A program made the translations under genes and the position numbers. A stretch of 33,409 nucleotides of DNA, taken from NCBI GenBank assembly GCA_030530685.1, contig JAUMUM010000026.1:1-33409 (forward strand), written 5' to 3'. Below the pieces are notes generated by a model that worked only from the letters and a program-made list of their open reading frames with translations, ran no database searches and was not told the origin of the DNA. Of the stretch, positions 24,886 to 32,130 are shown one piece after another. Position 1 is the stretch's first letter, and the number at the start of each line of letters is the position of its first letter. The stretch is from Actinomycetaceae bacterium (GTDB lineage Bacteria; Actinomycetota; Actinomycetes; Actinomycetales; Actinomycetaceae).

Positions 24886-24891
24886 CATAAT
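24886..24891 (+). promoter_or_regulatory. Possible internal promoter before the binding protein
   Basis: CATAAT with TTCGTC eighteen bases upstream, in the 183-bp gap between the second permease and the binding lipoprotein. It could allow extra synthesis of the binding protein relative to the permeases. Confidence 0.35.
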
Positions 24892-24991
24892 CAATGCGAG
24901 TCACCTGAGCGCATCACCGCATCTTTTCGCGGCCGACGGTCCACCGCAAGGCCGCGGTCGCCGCGAGGATGACGCTGGGAAAGGAAGTGGA

Positions 24992-26320
24992 ATGAAACTC
25001 TTTCGCCACGCCGCCCGGTTCGCGGCGCTGACGAGCGCGGGCGCCCTGGCACTGACCGCCTGCTCGCCGGGCTCCAGCGGTTCCGACGAGTCCGAAGGCG
25101 GCACAACCGTCGTCACCTTCCGCCTATGGGACGAGAACGCCGTCGAGGCATACGAGGAATCCTTCGACGAATTCAGCAAACAGAACCCCGACATCAAGGT
25201 CACAATCGAAACCGTTGCCTGGGACAAGTACTGGGACCAGCTGCCGCTCGACATCTCCTCGGGCGACATGGCTGACATCTACTGGGTCAACTCCTCGAAC
25301 TTCGCCCAGTACGCCGACAGCGGCGACCTCATGGACATCGGCGAGGTCATCGGCACCGACCACGAGCAGTGGCAGCAATCTGTGGTCGACCTGTACACGC
25401 GCAACGGAAAGCTCTGGGGTGTTCCGCAGCTGTGGGACTCCATCGGTCTGTTCTACAACAGGGACATGGTCGAGGCCGCGGGTGTCGACGTCGACAACCT
25501 TGCCTGGGCGCCGGGCGGCGGGCAGGGCGATACCCTGCTGAGCGCGGCCCGACAGCTCACGACGGACTCGGCGGGTAGGCGCCCGGGCGACGACGGCTTC
25601 GACGCCACGAACATCGACGTCTACGGCTTCAACGCACAGGCTGACATGCAGGCAATCTACCTTCCATTCCTCGCCGAGGCGGGCGCGGACTTCCAGGACT
25701 CGGACGGGAAGTTCGCCTTCGACAGCGAGGAGGGCCGCAATGCCTTCGGCTACCTTGTCGACATGATCAACGAGCACCATGTCGCACCTGCCGCTTCGGA
25801 CACGAACACCGATGGCGATTCGACCCGCGACCTCTTCGTGCAGGGCAAGCTGGCCCTCTACCAGTCCGGCCCCTACAACCTCAAGACGATCGCCGAGGAC
25901 ACGGACGTCAACTGGGGGCTGGCTCCACTCGTCGCCGGCCCGCAGGGGCGCTCCAGCACCGTGCACGGCGTCGTGGCGGTTGGCAATGCGAAGACCAAGC
26001 ACAAGCAGGCCACCATTGAGGTGCTCAAGTGGCTCGGGACCAGCCGTGGGCAACTGCCACTTGCCGAGAAGGGCGTCTCGCTGCCCGGCGCCGTTGGCGC
26101 ACAGGACGCCTTCATCAGCTACTGGCAGGCCAAGGGCGTCGACGTTTCGCCATTCCTCGAGTCGGCCCGAGGCCAGACGGCCAAGCCGCCGGTCGGCCCG
26201 GCCGTCAACGCCGGAACCGAGGCCTTCACGCCGAAACTCCTCGACATGTTCCTCGGCAGCGTCCCGGTGGACGAGGGTCTGCGAAAAGCCCAGGAAGCTG
26301 GCAATAAGGCCATGAAGTAG
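24992..26320 (+). CDS. Sugar-binding lipoprotein of the CUT1 transporter
   Basis: 442 residues, family 1 extracellular solute-binding protein. The signal peptide ends in a LTAC lipobox with C24 and a Gly/Ser/Asp-rich tether. Family phrases are VTFRLWDENAVEAYEESFDEF, IETVAWDKYWDQLPLDISSGDMADIYWVN, LYTRNGKLWGVPQLWDSIGLFYNRDMVEAAGV and the C-terminal GVVAVGNAKTKHKQATIEVLKWL. AAGGAAGTGG precedes the ATG at 24992; the frame opens earlier at 24827 but without a signal. Placing the binding protein after the permeases is less usual than before them. The ligand cannot be deduced. Confidence 0.94.
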   Translation: MKLFRHAARFAALTSAGALALTACSPGSSGSDESEGGTTVVTFRLWDENAVEAYEESFDEFSKQNPDIKVTIETVAWDKYWDQLPLDISSGDMADIYWVNSSNFAQYADSGDLMDIGEVIGTDHEQWQQSVVDLYTRNGKLWGVPQLWDSIGLFYNRDMVEAAGVDVDNLAWAPGGGQGDTLLSAARQLTTDSAGRRPGDDGFDATNIDVYGFNAQADMQAIYLPFLAEAGADFQDSDGKFAFDSEEGRNAFGYLVDMINEHHVAPAASDTNTDGDSTRDLFVQGKLALYQSGPYNLKTIAEDTDVNWGLAPLVAGPQGRSSTVHGVVAVGNAKTKHKQATIEVLKWLGTSRGQLPLAEKGVSLPGAVGAQDAFISYWQAKGVDVSPFLESARGQTAKPPVGPAVNAGTEAFTPKLLDMFLGSVPVDEGLRKAQEAGNKAMK

Positions 26321-26652
26321 CCGACGCCGGGCGGTGGTCCGCTGCTGCGGGAGGCCGTGGTCGCGGACGGTCCGGCCGGTGGGGCCGCGCGTGGTCCGTG
26401 GGGCCCGTGGTCCGTGGATGACAACGTGTGTGCGAGGGGTGCCGCTCACGGCCAGCGAGCCGCTGCTCACGACCACGCGGCTGCCCGGCGCCAGTCGCCC
26501 GTGACCAGCGCGGCGCATCCGGCAAATCTCGCGTAAAGAAACGGTGCGTGCCCTCTAGACGCACGGGCGCCAGTGCCATATATTTGCAGCGGCCCTGTGC
26601 CCGAAGATAGCAATACGTTCACAATTCAAACATAATTTAAGGAGTGGTTGAG
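26321..26652. other. 332-bp region with short repeats and a promoter for the secreted protein
   Basis: The left part is extremely G-rich, with CGTGGTCCGTGG at 26390-26401 and 26406-26417 and further partial copies. From about 26575 the DNA becomes sharply AT-rich. There TTGCAG (26584-26589), an 18-base spacer and TAGCAA (26608-26613) form a candidate promoter for the following gene. No coding region was found. Confidence 0.45.
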
Positions 26653-27006
26653 GTGTCTCTCAATCGACTTGGAAGTCTCACCATCGCTGCAAGCATCGCA
26701 CTCGGCGGAATCGTCGGACTGCCGGCCGCGAGCTACGCTAGCACCCCCAGCACCTCGTTGTCGCAGCAGGTCGCCACGGTCGAAGAAAACGACGGCGAGG
26801 TCATCAAGGACCTGTTCAGCATGGTCTACGCCGCCTCCACCTGCGAGGTCGTTCGTGGCTTCAAGGTGATTGGCAAGGTGACGAAGAAGGGCAAGGGCGC
26901 AACCTACACGCGGGCAGTCCTCAACGCGGAGAAGGCCGTCAGCGTCTCCATCCCCAAGGGCACCTACAAGCGCAACTGCAAGCACAGGAGGATCGCCTAC
27001 CTCTGA
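26653..27006 (+). CDS. Small secreted cationic protein with two cysteines, unknown function
   Basis: 117 residues. A Sec signal peptide (1-29, SLTIAASIALGGIVGLPAASYA) is followed by a mature protein of 88 residues. Its first part is acidic (VEENDGEVIKD); its second half is strongly basic (KVIGKVTKKGKGATYTR, PKGTYKRNCKHRRIAYL). The two cysteines, C64 and C109, could form one disulfide outside the cell. AAGGAG at 26638-26643 fixes the start at the GTG 26653; an in-frame GTG at 26644 directly abuts that site. GC content and the AT-rich promoter differ from the neighbours, hinting at acquisition. No family was recognised; a secreted antimicrobial, toxin-like or surface protein is conceivable but not shown. 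Confidence 0.75.
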   Translation: MSLNRLGSLTIAASIALGGIVGLPAASYASTPSTSLSQQVATVEENDGEVIKDLFSMVYAASTCEVVRGFKVIGKVTKKGKGATYTRAVLNAEKAVSVSIPKGTYKRNCKHRRIAYL

Positions 27007-27087
27007 GTCGATTACCTCTGAGCCAATACGCTCGGGTCGACCGCTTGGAGGACGCCAAGGTTTGTACGACCTGTGCAGTGCTTAGCA

Positions 27088-27128
27088 CCAGGCCCCGGCC
27101 ACGGATTATTTCCCGGGTCGGGGCCTGG
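27088..27128. terminator. Hairpin terminator between convergent genes
   Basis: CCAGGCCCCG pairs with CGGGGCCTGG, extendable by three pairs including one G-U, around an AT-rich loop. No T-tract. It lies between the small secreted protein and the phosphatase gene. Confidence 0.65.
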
Positions 27129-27223
27129 CCATGCCATGGCCCCGGTTGCGTCGGAACTCAATGCGCTTGTCGACGACAGGGCCATGCGGCGCCCAGGCAT
27201 AACGATTCTGGCCGTTCGATGCG

Positions 27224-27814
27224 TCAGCCGCGCAGGGCCGCCACGATGCCCGAGGCGCCTCGCTCGACGACGTCAAGTGTCTCGGCGAACTCGGACGGTC
27301 CACCTCCCCAGGGGTCAACAACATCCCACTCGCCGTACGAGTAGTAGAAGTCCGAATGCCGCCGGCCGGAGCTGCCGTCCTGCGCCAAGGCCCCGCCCGG
27401 GCCGAAGCAGCCTTCGGGCGCCACGTCGAGCCCCGAGCCGTCGAACTCGCGCCACAGGTGGATGCGGGATGCGGGCACGGAGGCCTGCTCGCACATGCGG
27501 CGCAGCGCGCGGGCGTGCCCGGTGGTCATCGCCAGAATGAGGCCGGCCTCTTCGAGCTCGGCCCGGGTGGCGCGATGGGCTCGGTGTGCAGGCACCTCGT
27601 AGCCGGCATCGCGCAGGGCCCGCGCCGCCGGGGCATCGATGCCGCGGCCGTGTTCCTCGTCGGAGACGCCGCAACTCGAAACGCCGTAGGGCAGGCCCGC
27701 GTCCTCGATCCGCGCCCTCAGAACCACCTCCCCCATTGGCGAGCGGCAGATATTGCCGGTGCAGACGACGAGGATGTGGGGCTTGCTCGCGAGGTCCTGG
27801 CGCATCGAATCCAT
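27224..27814 (-). CDS. Low-molecular-weight protein-tyrosine phosphatase
   Basis: 196 residues. The P-loop VCTGNICRSP carries nucleophile C18 and R24 close to the N terminus, and DPWGG near residue 167 provides the general-acid aspartate followed by the typical Pro. Such enzymes dephosphorylate tyrosine residues, and in bacteria often act on kinases that control polysaccharide synthesis; no kinase or polysaccharide locus is visible here. The region between about 130 and 160 is extended by a Gly/Ser-rich stretch (GCFGPGGALAQDGSSGRR). The ATG at 27814 lies six bases after a TAGCAT -10 with no ribosome binding site, so the mRNA is probably leaderless. Confidence 0.92.
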   Translation of the reverse strand: MDSMRQDLASKPHILVVCTGNICRSPMGEVVLRARIEDAGLPYGVSSCGVSDEEHGRGIDAPAARALRDAGYEVPAHRAHRATRAELEEAGLILAMTTGHARALRRMCEQASVPASRIHLWREFDGSGLDVAPEGCFGPGGALAQDGSSGRRHSDFYYSYGEWDVVDPWGGGPSEFAETLDVVERGASGIVAALRG

Positions 27815-27820
27815 GGTGCA

Positions 27821-27826
27821 ATGCTA
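27821..27826 (-). promoter_or_regulatory. -10 element for leaderless phosphatase mRNA
   Basis: Minus-strand TAGCAT, six bases before the ATG at 27814. Confidence 0.55.
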
Positions 27827-27830
27827 CGGC

Positions 27831-28184
27831 TCATTTTGCCCCGCCGCCTGCGTTTGCCCTATCCGGTGCGCCAACTCGACTCGGCTGCCACAGCACTGGT
27901 TCCCGTCGCAGCCCCGATTGCTGCCACGGGACCGATTTCTGCCGCAGTCCGAACACGGCACTGACTCCGGCCGCAGTCCGCCACGGCCCCCGTCGCCGAC
28001 CAGTATGCCCCGGTCCCCGCCGCCAACCACAGCGGCCCTTACTTCCACCACCGCCCGCCACGACCCCGGCCCCTGCTGCGGCCCCGTTTCCCGGGTCGGT
28101 CAACCCGAGCACGCTCGCCGTCACCTTGGCGGCCTTCTGCGCCGCTGACGCCCGCTCCTTCCGCTGAGCCCTGCGCTCCGGCAC
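27831..28184 (-). CDS. Doubtful ORF downstream of the AlkZ-like gene
   Basis: 117 residues from a GTG three bases after the AlkZ-like stop codon, a spacing that suggests coupled translation. The first 32 residues (PERRAQRKERASAAQKAAKVTASVLGLTDPG) look like a basic helix with normal high-GC codon use. The remainder is Gly/Arg/Trp-rich low-complexity sequence, and the DNA contains short repeats (GCCGCAGTCCG at 27941-27951 and 27970-27980). It may be a real small protein, a decayed gene or chance. Confidence 0.3.
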   Translation of the reverse strand: MPERRAQRKERASAAQKAAKVTASVLGLTDPGNGAAAGAGVVAGGGGSKGRCGWRRGPGHTGRRRGPWRTAAGVSAVFGLRQKSVPWQQSGLRREPVLWQPSRVGAPDRANAGGGAK

Positions 28185-28187
28185 GCC

Positions 28188-29252
28188 TCACACGGGTAGG
28201 CGCGCCGCGGCCTTGCCGATCCGGCGCTCAAGCGCGGGGCTCGGCTCGTGAAATAGCTCGATCTGCGGGCCAGAGCGCGCCCTCCTCCAAAAGCCGATGG
28301 CCTGGCCGCCCGCTACGATGCAATGGCGGAACACGCCGTTATTGCCCGGCACCAGCTCGCCGTCGCGCTGACTGGGCACCGTCATCCACCTCGACCTGTA
28401 TCCCAAAACGAGTTCGTCGAATCCGGGCAACAGCATGAGCGACCTGCTCGCCAACACCGACTCCGCGGCCTCGGCCACCTCGGCATGCATCCAGTAGCGC
28501 TCGCCGTCGACGTCCATATAGGTCATCTGGCCGGCAACCTCCTCAATGGCGGCGTCGATGGCCCGCAGCGGCAGCGTCGACCAGCGATTGATATCCCTTC
28601 GCGACGCCGGGCCGTGAGACTTCAGGTAGCGGGCGACGATTTCAATCGCGGCCTGTTCCGCGTCAAGCTGGCGGGGCTCGGTGATCCACTTCTCCACCAG
28701 GGTGAACAATTGTGCGCCCGACGCATCGACCGGCCCCTGGACCAGAAAGCCCTCGATACTCAGAAAGAGGAGAAGAAAATACCCCTGTCCGGGAGCATTG
28801 ACAATCCCGCGCTCGCTCATAGCGCCGAGGAGCTCCTCGCGTGTGGCGCTGCCCCGTTCGACGAGAACCTGCCCGGCGCATTCGCGGACGGCGTCGATGT
28901 CCGCGACCTCGAGGCCGCGGCGGGTGCGACGTCGATCGAGCTCACTCGCCAGCCGGGGCTGTGCGATGGCCTTCAGGTACCAGACCAGATCCTCGGACGC
29001 CATAGCGTGCAGGGTCCCGCGCTGCGGCCAGGACCTGACAATCTGCCCCGCATTGAAGGCCTCCCGCACCTGACCGATGCTCCTACCGGCGGTGCGCAGC
29101 GCGATCGACTGCTGCAGGCCAAGCCAGTCCTGCCCCTGCATGCACAGCATTGCCCTGACCGCCTGCGCCGGGGTTGCCCACGGCTCGCCAACCAGTCCCT
29201 GCGCGACCATTCGCAGCCGGGACACTCGCTTTCTCACATCTGCCGAACTCAC
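28188..29252 (-). CDS. AlkZ/YcaQ-like winged-helix DNA glycosylase family protein
   Basis: 354 residues of the HTH_42 family (PF06224), whose studied members AlkZ and YcaQ unhook DNA interstrand crosslinks or remove bulky alkylated bases. The catalytic Q-x-Q of AlkZ is present as MQGQDW (Q39, Q41), as are the RGTLH motif near 68-72, SHGPASRRDINRW near 205-217 and the C-terminal GYRSR and VFRHCIVAGGQAIGFWRR segments. GTG at 29252 is chosen for GGGAGG eight bases ahead; earlier codons add a Cys/Arg-rich stretch foreign to the family. AlkZ paralogues often protect producers of DNA-damaging natural products; no such biosynthetic cluster is visible here. Confidence 0.88.
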   Translation of the reverse strand: MSSADVRKRVSRLRMVAQGLVGEPWATPAQAVRAMLCMQGQDWLGLQQSIALRTAGRSIGQVREAFNAGQIVRSWPQRGTLHAMASEDLVWYLKAIAQPRLASELDRRRTRRGLEVADIDAVRECAGQVLVERGSATREELLGAMSERGIVNAPGQGYFLLLFLSIEGFLVQGPVDASGAQLFTLVEKWITEPRQLDAEQAAIEIVARYLKSHGPASRRDINRWSTLPLRAIDAAIEEVAGQMTYMDVDGERYWMHAEVAEAAESVLASRSLMLLPGFDELVLGYRSRWMTVPSQRDGELVPGNNGVFRHCIVAGGQAIGFWRRARSGPQIELFHEPSPALERRIGKAAARLPV

Positions 29253-29382
29253 GAAACTAGCCTCCCACAGCCCTCCGACGTTTTTCGACGTCCTCAATCG
29301 CCGGCAGCGACGCCACGCGGATACGCATGAACCAGTGGAGGCGAGCCCGCAGCCAGGCCCCGCAACTGCGCTCGCCAACGCG

Positions 29383-29415
29383 GCAGGCCCGCACGCACAA
29401 TGCGCACGGGCCTGC
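29383..29415. terminator. Hairpin terminator downstream of the surface protein
   Basis: GCAGGCCCG pairs perfectly with CGGGCCTGC (9 bp); the 15-base loop can form an inner CGCA/TGCG stem. No T-tract. It separates the surface-protein gene from the AlkZ-like gene downstream on the same strand. Confidence 0.65.
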
Positions 29416-29451
29416 TCAGCCACGCGGGAGTCTCACACCCGCCGCGAGGGT

Positions 29452-31545
29452 TTAGGAGTTGTTCCTACGACGGTAGATGACCAGTCCGGCACCACCTGCC
29501 AGCGCGATGAGCGCCGCGATGCCGAGGCCGACCACCGCCGCACCGGTCCTGGCCAGGCCGGGCGAGCTGGGCTTTGTCGTCTGAGCGCTCGGGGCCGGGT
29601 CGGGGGCCGACGTGTTCGGGGCCGGGTCAGTGGTCGTCGGCGGCGTCACAGCCCCGGGGGTCTCGGAGCTGGAGGGCGCCGGAGACGTGGGCTGCGAGGG
29701 GCTCGGCTCGGGCGTCGTCGACGGGCTCGGGTCCGGCGTCGTCGACGGCGTGGGCTCAGGCGTCGCACCGCTCCTGACCTTGGCGTTGTACGAGTCCTCG
29801 TCGGAGACAGGCGTCCCGGTGTACTTGCCCTTGCCCTCGACCTTGGCCAGGTCGGTATGCGGATCGGCATCCGTCACACCCGAAAGCTCGGCCGTGCAGG
29901 GGAAGGACGCGCCGGGCTCGAAGGCACCTGCCCACTCGGTCCCCTTCGATCCGTCGGGGAAGGTGCACGTCAGGTTGTCGACCTTGGCCTTGCCGGCGGT
30001 CACCTGGTCGGAGACCTTGACGTCCACGAGGCTTTCCGTGCCATCGTTCTTGACCGTGAACTTAAGCCCGGTGGCGCCCTTGTCCTCGGTCAGGTCGACG
30101 GCCTCGTCAGCCGTATTGGCGTCGTTACCCTTCTCGTCCTTCTTGACGATGTCGATCTTGGGCTTGGGCGCCGCAACGGTGTTGGTGACGACGAGCTTCG
30201 CCGTGCTCTGATCGCCAACCGTCACGACGGCGGACGTTCCATCGGAGGAAATCTCCACATTGGAATCGGGCGAGCTGAAGACCGGCTTGCCCCACGTGAA
30301 CTCGGCATCCTTGGGCGTGATCTCGGAGAGGGTGACCTTCGTGCCGGCGGGCAGCGAGCGAATCGCCTGTGCCTCGCCCCCGGCCGTGAGCTTCAGGGTC
30401 TCGGACTTCTCCTCGCCGCGCAGCGCGTACTTGGCGGTCACCTCGTACTCCCTGGCAGAATCGACATAGGCAGCGCCATCGCCCTGGAGCTCCTCCTTGG
30501 CCACAGAAATCGAACCGTAGCCGGGACCGTCGAGCTCGCCCTCACCGTAGGTGCTGACCCAGCTCTTGTGCGTGTAGACCTTGCCGTTGACGCTGGCCTG
30601 ATTCTCGAAGCTCTTGGTGGTGTTCACACCCGAGGTGTCGTTGATGTTCGTGTAGTAGCGCAGCTCGTACACGGCGTTGGGATCGGTATTGGGCCACGAA
30701 GCCGAGAAACCGTTCGACGTCGGGGCGAAGGCGAAGGTGCCGCCGTTGATCGCACCGCCGACCTCGACGCGGGCGCTGGCGTCGCCGCCCGACTTGTAGT
30801 CGCTGGCACTCTTCCACACGAGCAGGTGAGGCGCGCGACCCTTGGTACCGTCGAGCGTGTACCCACCGTTCTTTTTGCTAAACGTGTCGACGATATCGAA
30901 GGAATTCTGGCCGCTGAATGCGGAGCCGTTGATGCGGATGCTCCAGTAAAGCAGCGATGTGCTCGCCGAAGCCTCAGCCCACCCGGTCTTGGACGCCGTG
31001 TCGGGCAGATCGCGGCCCGGAGACGGGTTGACCTTGCCGCCGGGTACCGGAACGGTGATCTCACGGCCGATCGTGGTGAACGTGAAGCTCGTCAGCCCCG
31101 CCTGGTTGCCGACCTGGGCTTGGACCCAGCCGCTGCCCGTCAGGTCGGGATGGGTCGTGATGTAGTCGCCAAAGGTGCACGTGAGCGTCTTGCCGTAGCC
31201 TCCGGGCGCCTCGCAGTTGGCAACCACCGTCTTGCCGTCCTTGGCATACATGGGGAAGGACGTGATGTTCGTCCGCATCGTATCGGGCATCTTGACCGTG
31301 AAGGTGTCGCCGGCCTTGGCGCCAGTGCCCGTCGTGTCGACAGTGAACGAGACGCGGAAGGCATCCCACACGTTTGTCGTTCCGTCGGAGCGCGAACGGT
31401 TTGTCACCTCGACGGATTTGATCACATCGACCTCGTCAGCGTGGGCCGCTGTCGGCAGGGCAACGAACGCTCCCAGGCTTAAAACGAATGCGCACAATGA
31501 CGCGACGACCCCGCGCGATCGTCTCTTGGATCTGGTTGAAAGCAC
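29452..31545 (-). CDS. LARTG-anchored surface adhesin-like protein
   Basis: 697 residues. A signal peptide (1-36, ending TAAHA) is followed by about 300 residues resembling the N-terminal Ig-like ligand-binding region of Gram-positive adhesins (AFRVSFTVDTTGTGAKAGDTFTVKMPD, then YWSIRINGS). Next is a DUF5979-like domain (GYGSISVAKEELQGDGAAY to about 450), a conserved-repeat-like domain (GLKFTVKNDGTESLVDVKVSD, about 490-590), a Pro/Ser/Thr spacer of about 70 residues, the sorting signal LARTG (664-668), a membrane helix and RRRNNS. The sortase would join it to peptidoglycan. GTG at 31545 has AAGG eight bases upstream and begins the signal peptide. No sortase gene or pilin partner is in the window, so it is probably a monomeric surface protein. 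Confidence 0.92.
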   Translation of the reverse strand: MLSTRSKRRSRGVVASLCAFVLSLGAFVALPTAAHADEVDVIKSVEVTNRSRSDGTTNVWDAFRVSFTVDTTGTGAKAGDTFTVKMPDTMRTNITSFPMYAKDGKTVVANCEAPGGYGKTLTCTFGDYITTHPDLTGSGWVQAQVGNQAGLTSFTFTTIGREITVPVPGGKVNPSPGRDLPDTASKTGWAEASASTSLLYWSIRINGSAFSGQNSFDIVDTFSKKNGGYTLDGTKGRAPHLLVWKSASDYKSGGDASARVEVGGAINGGTFAFAPTSNGFSASWPNTDPNAVYELRYYTNINDTSGVNTTKSFENQASVNGKVYTHKSWVSTYGEGELDGPGYGSISVAKEELQGDGAAYVDSAREYEVTAKYALRGEEKSETLKLTAGGEAQAIRSLPAGTKVTLSEITPKDAEFTWGKPVFSSPDSNVEISSDGTSAVVTVGDQSTAKLVVTNTVAAPKPKIDIVKKDEKGNDANTADEAVDLTEDKGATGLKFTVKNDGTESLVDVKVSDQVTAGKAKVDNLTCTFPDGSKGTEWAGAFEPGASFPCTAELSGVTDADPHTDLAKVEGKGKYTGTPVSDEDSYNAKVRSGATPEPTPSTTPDPSPSTTPEPSPSQPTSPAPSSSETPGAVTPPTTTDPAPNTSAPDPAPSAQTTKPSSPGLARTGAAVVGLGIAALIALAGGAGLVIYRRRNNS

Positions 31546-32037
31546 TGTATTTCCTTGTAAGAGGAGCCTTGCGGCTGGATTGGACATGATTGGGCAAGGC
31601 GATTGCAAACCGTTCCGGTAGGGACGGAAACGGCAGGTCCATAGACCGAAGGAGCTTGATCACCTCATATGAAAGAACAATGGGTAGGGGAACCCACATA
31701 CTGCTCTTACCTTGGCAAGGGTACCCTATCGTCGCCAAGGAAAACGAATCGACAACGGCGCAGCAGGCGTCATTTTCACTTCGTCGAGGTCGCGCACAGA
31801 CAGGCACGGCCGTTTCGACTGGCCATACCCGGGAGCGGGTTGGAATTTTTCGCAGGTGGGTGCGGATGACGACGGCCGATGTGCAACCGGACCCGTTACC
31901 GTCTGGCCCGGACCGGATGGCCGGCATCGGCGGGCGCGGGTGCCCGCTCGACGTGGCGCGTCACAGTACCACCGCATCGAACGCAAGTCCGGGAAGCGGA
32001 CAGATGAATATAGGCGGCACTGACGTGATAAGAGCCC
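31546..32037. other. Long non-coding stretch upstream of the adhesin gene
   Basis: About 490 bp without a convincing gene and with lower GC than the flanks. At 31681-31740 two inverted repeats follow each other: TGGGT/ACCCA (31681-31685, 31692-31696) and CCTTGGC/GCCAAGG (31710-31716, 31734-31740), the latter enclosing GGGTACCC. No clear promoter for the adhesin was found. A 66-codon ORF starting at 31669 was not accepted. Confidence 0.5.
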
Positions 32038-32086
32038 GGCGCCCAATGCCGTGAGGGCGGCTCGCGCGTCGGCAACGTCGCGCCGG
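32038..32086 (-). pseudogene. Decayed fragment of a second fic gene
   Basis: The 40 bases 32038-32077 match 33129-33168, inside the intact Fic gene, at 37 positions; after a 10-base deletion the next nine bases (TCGCGCCGG, 32078-32086) match 33179-33187 exactly. In the Fic frame the fragment reads VADARAALTALGA against IADARAALAALDA. It lies downstream of the intact gene in the same orientation. Flanking sequence shows no further similarity that I can see. Confidence 0.7.
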
Positions 32087-32104
32087 TCGCGCTTTCGATC
32101 CAGC

Positions 32105-32130
32105 CGGCGCCTGCGACCTGTCAGGCGCCG
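32105..32130 (-). terminator. Hairpin at the Fic stop codon
   Basis: CGGCGCCTG and CAGGCGCCG form a 9-bp stem with an eight-base loop. The Fic TGA stop lies within it. No T-tract follows. Confidence 0.5.

Noticed and set aside
29077-31482. 801-codon plus-strand ORF opposite the adhesin and the AlkZ-like start
   Set aside because: Antisense shadow; the minus strand has a signal peptide, sorting signal and ribosome binding site, the plus strand has none.
31669-31869. 66-codon ORF in the long stretch before the adhesin
   Set aside because: Purine-rich sequence is too far from the ATG, codon use is not that of the genome, and it overlaps the inverted repeats.
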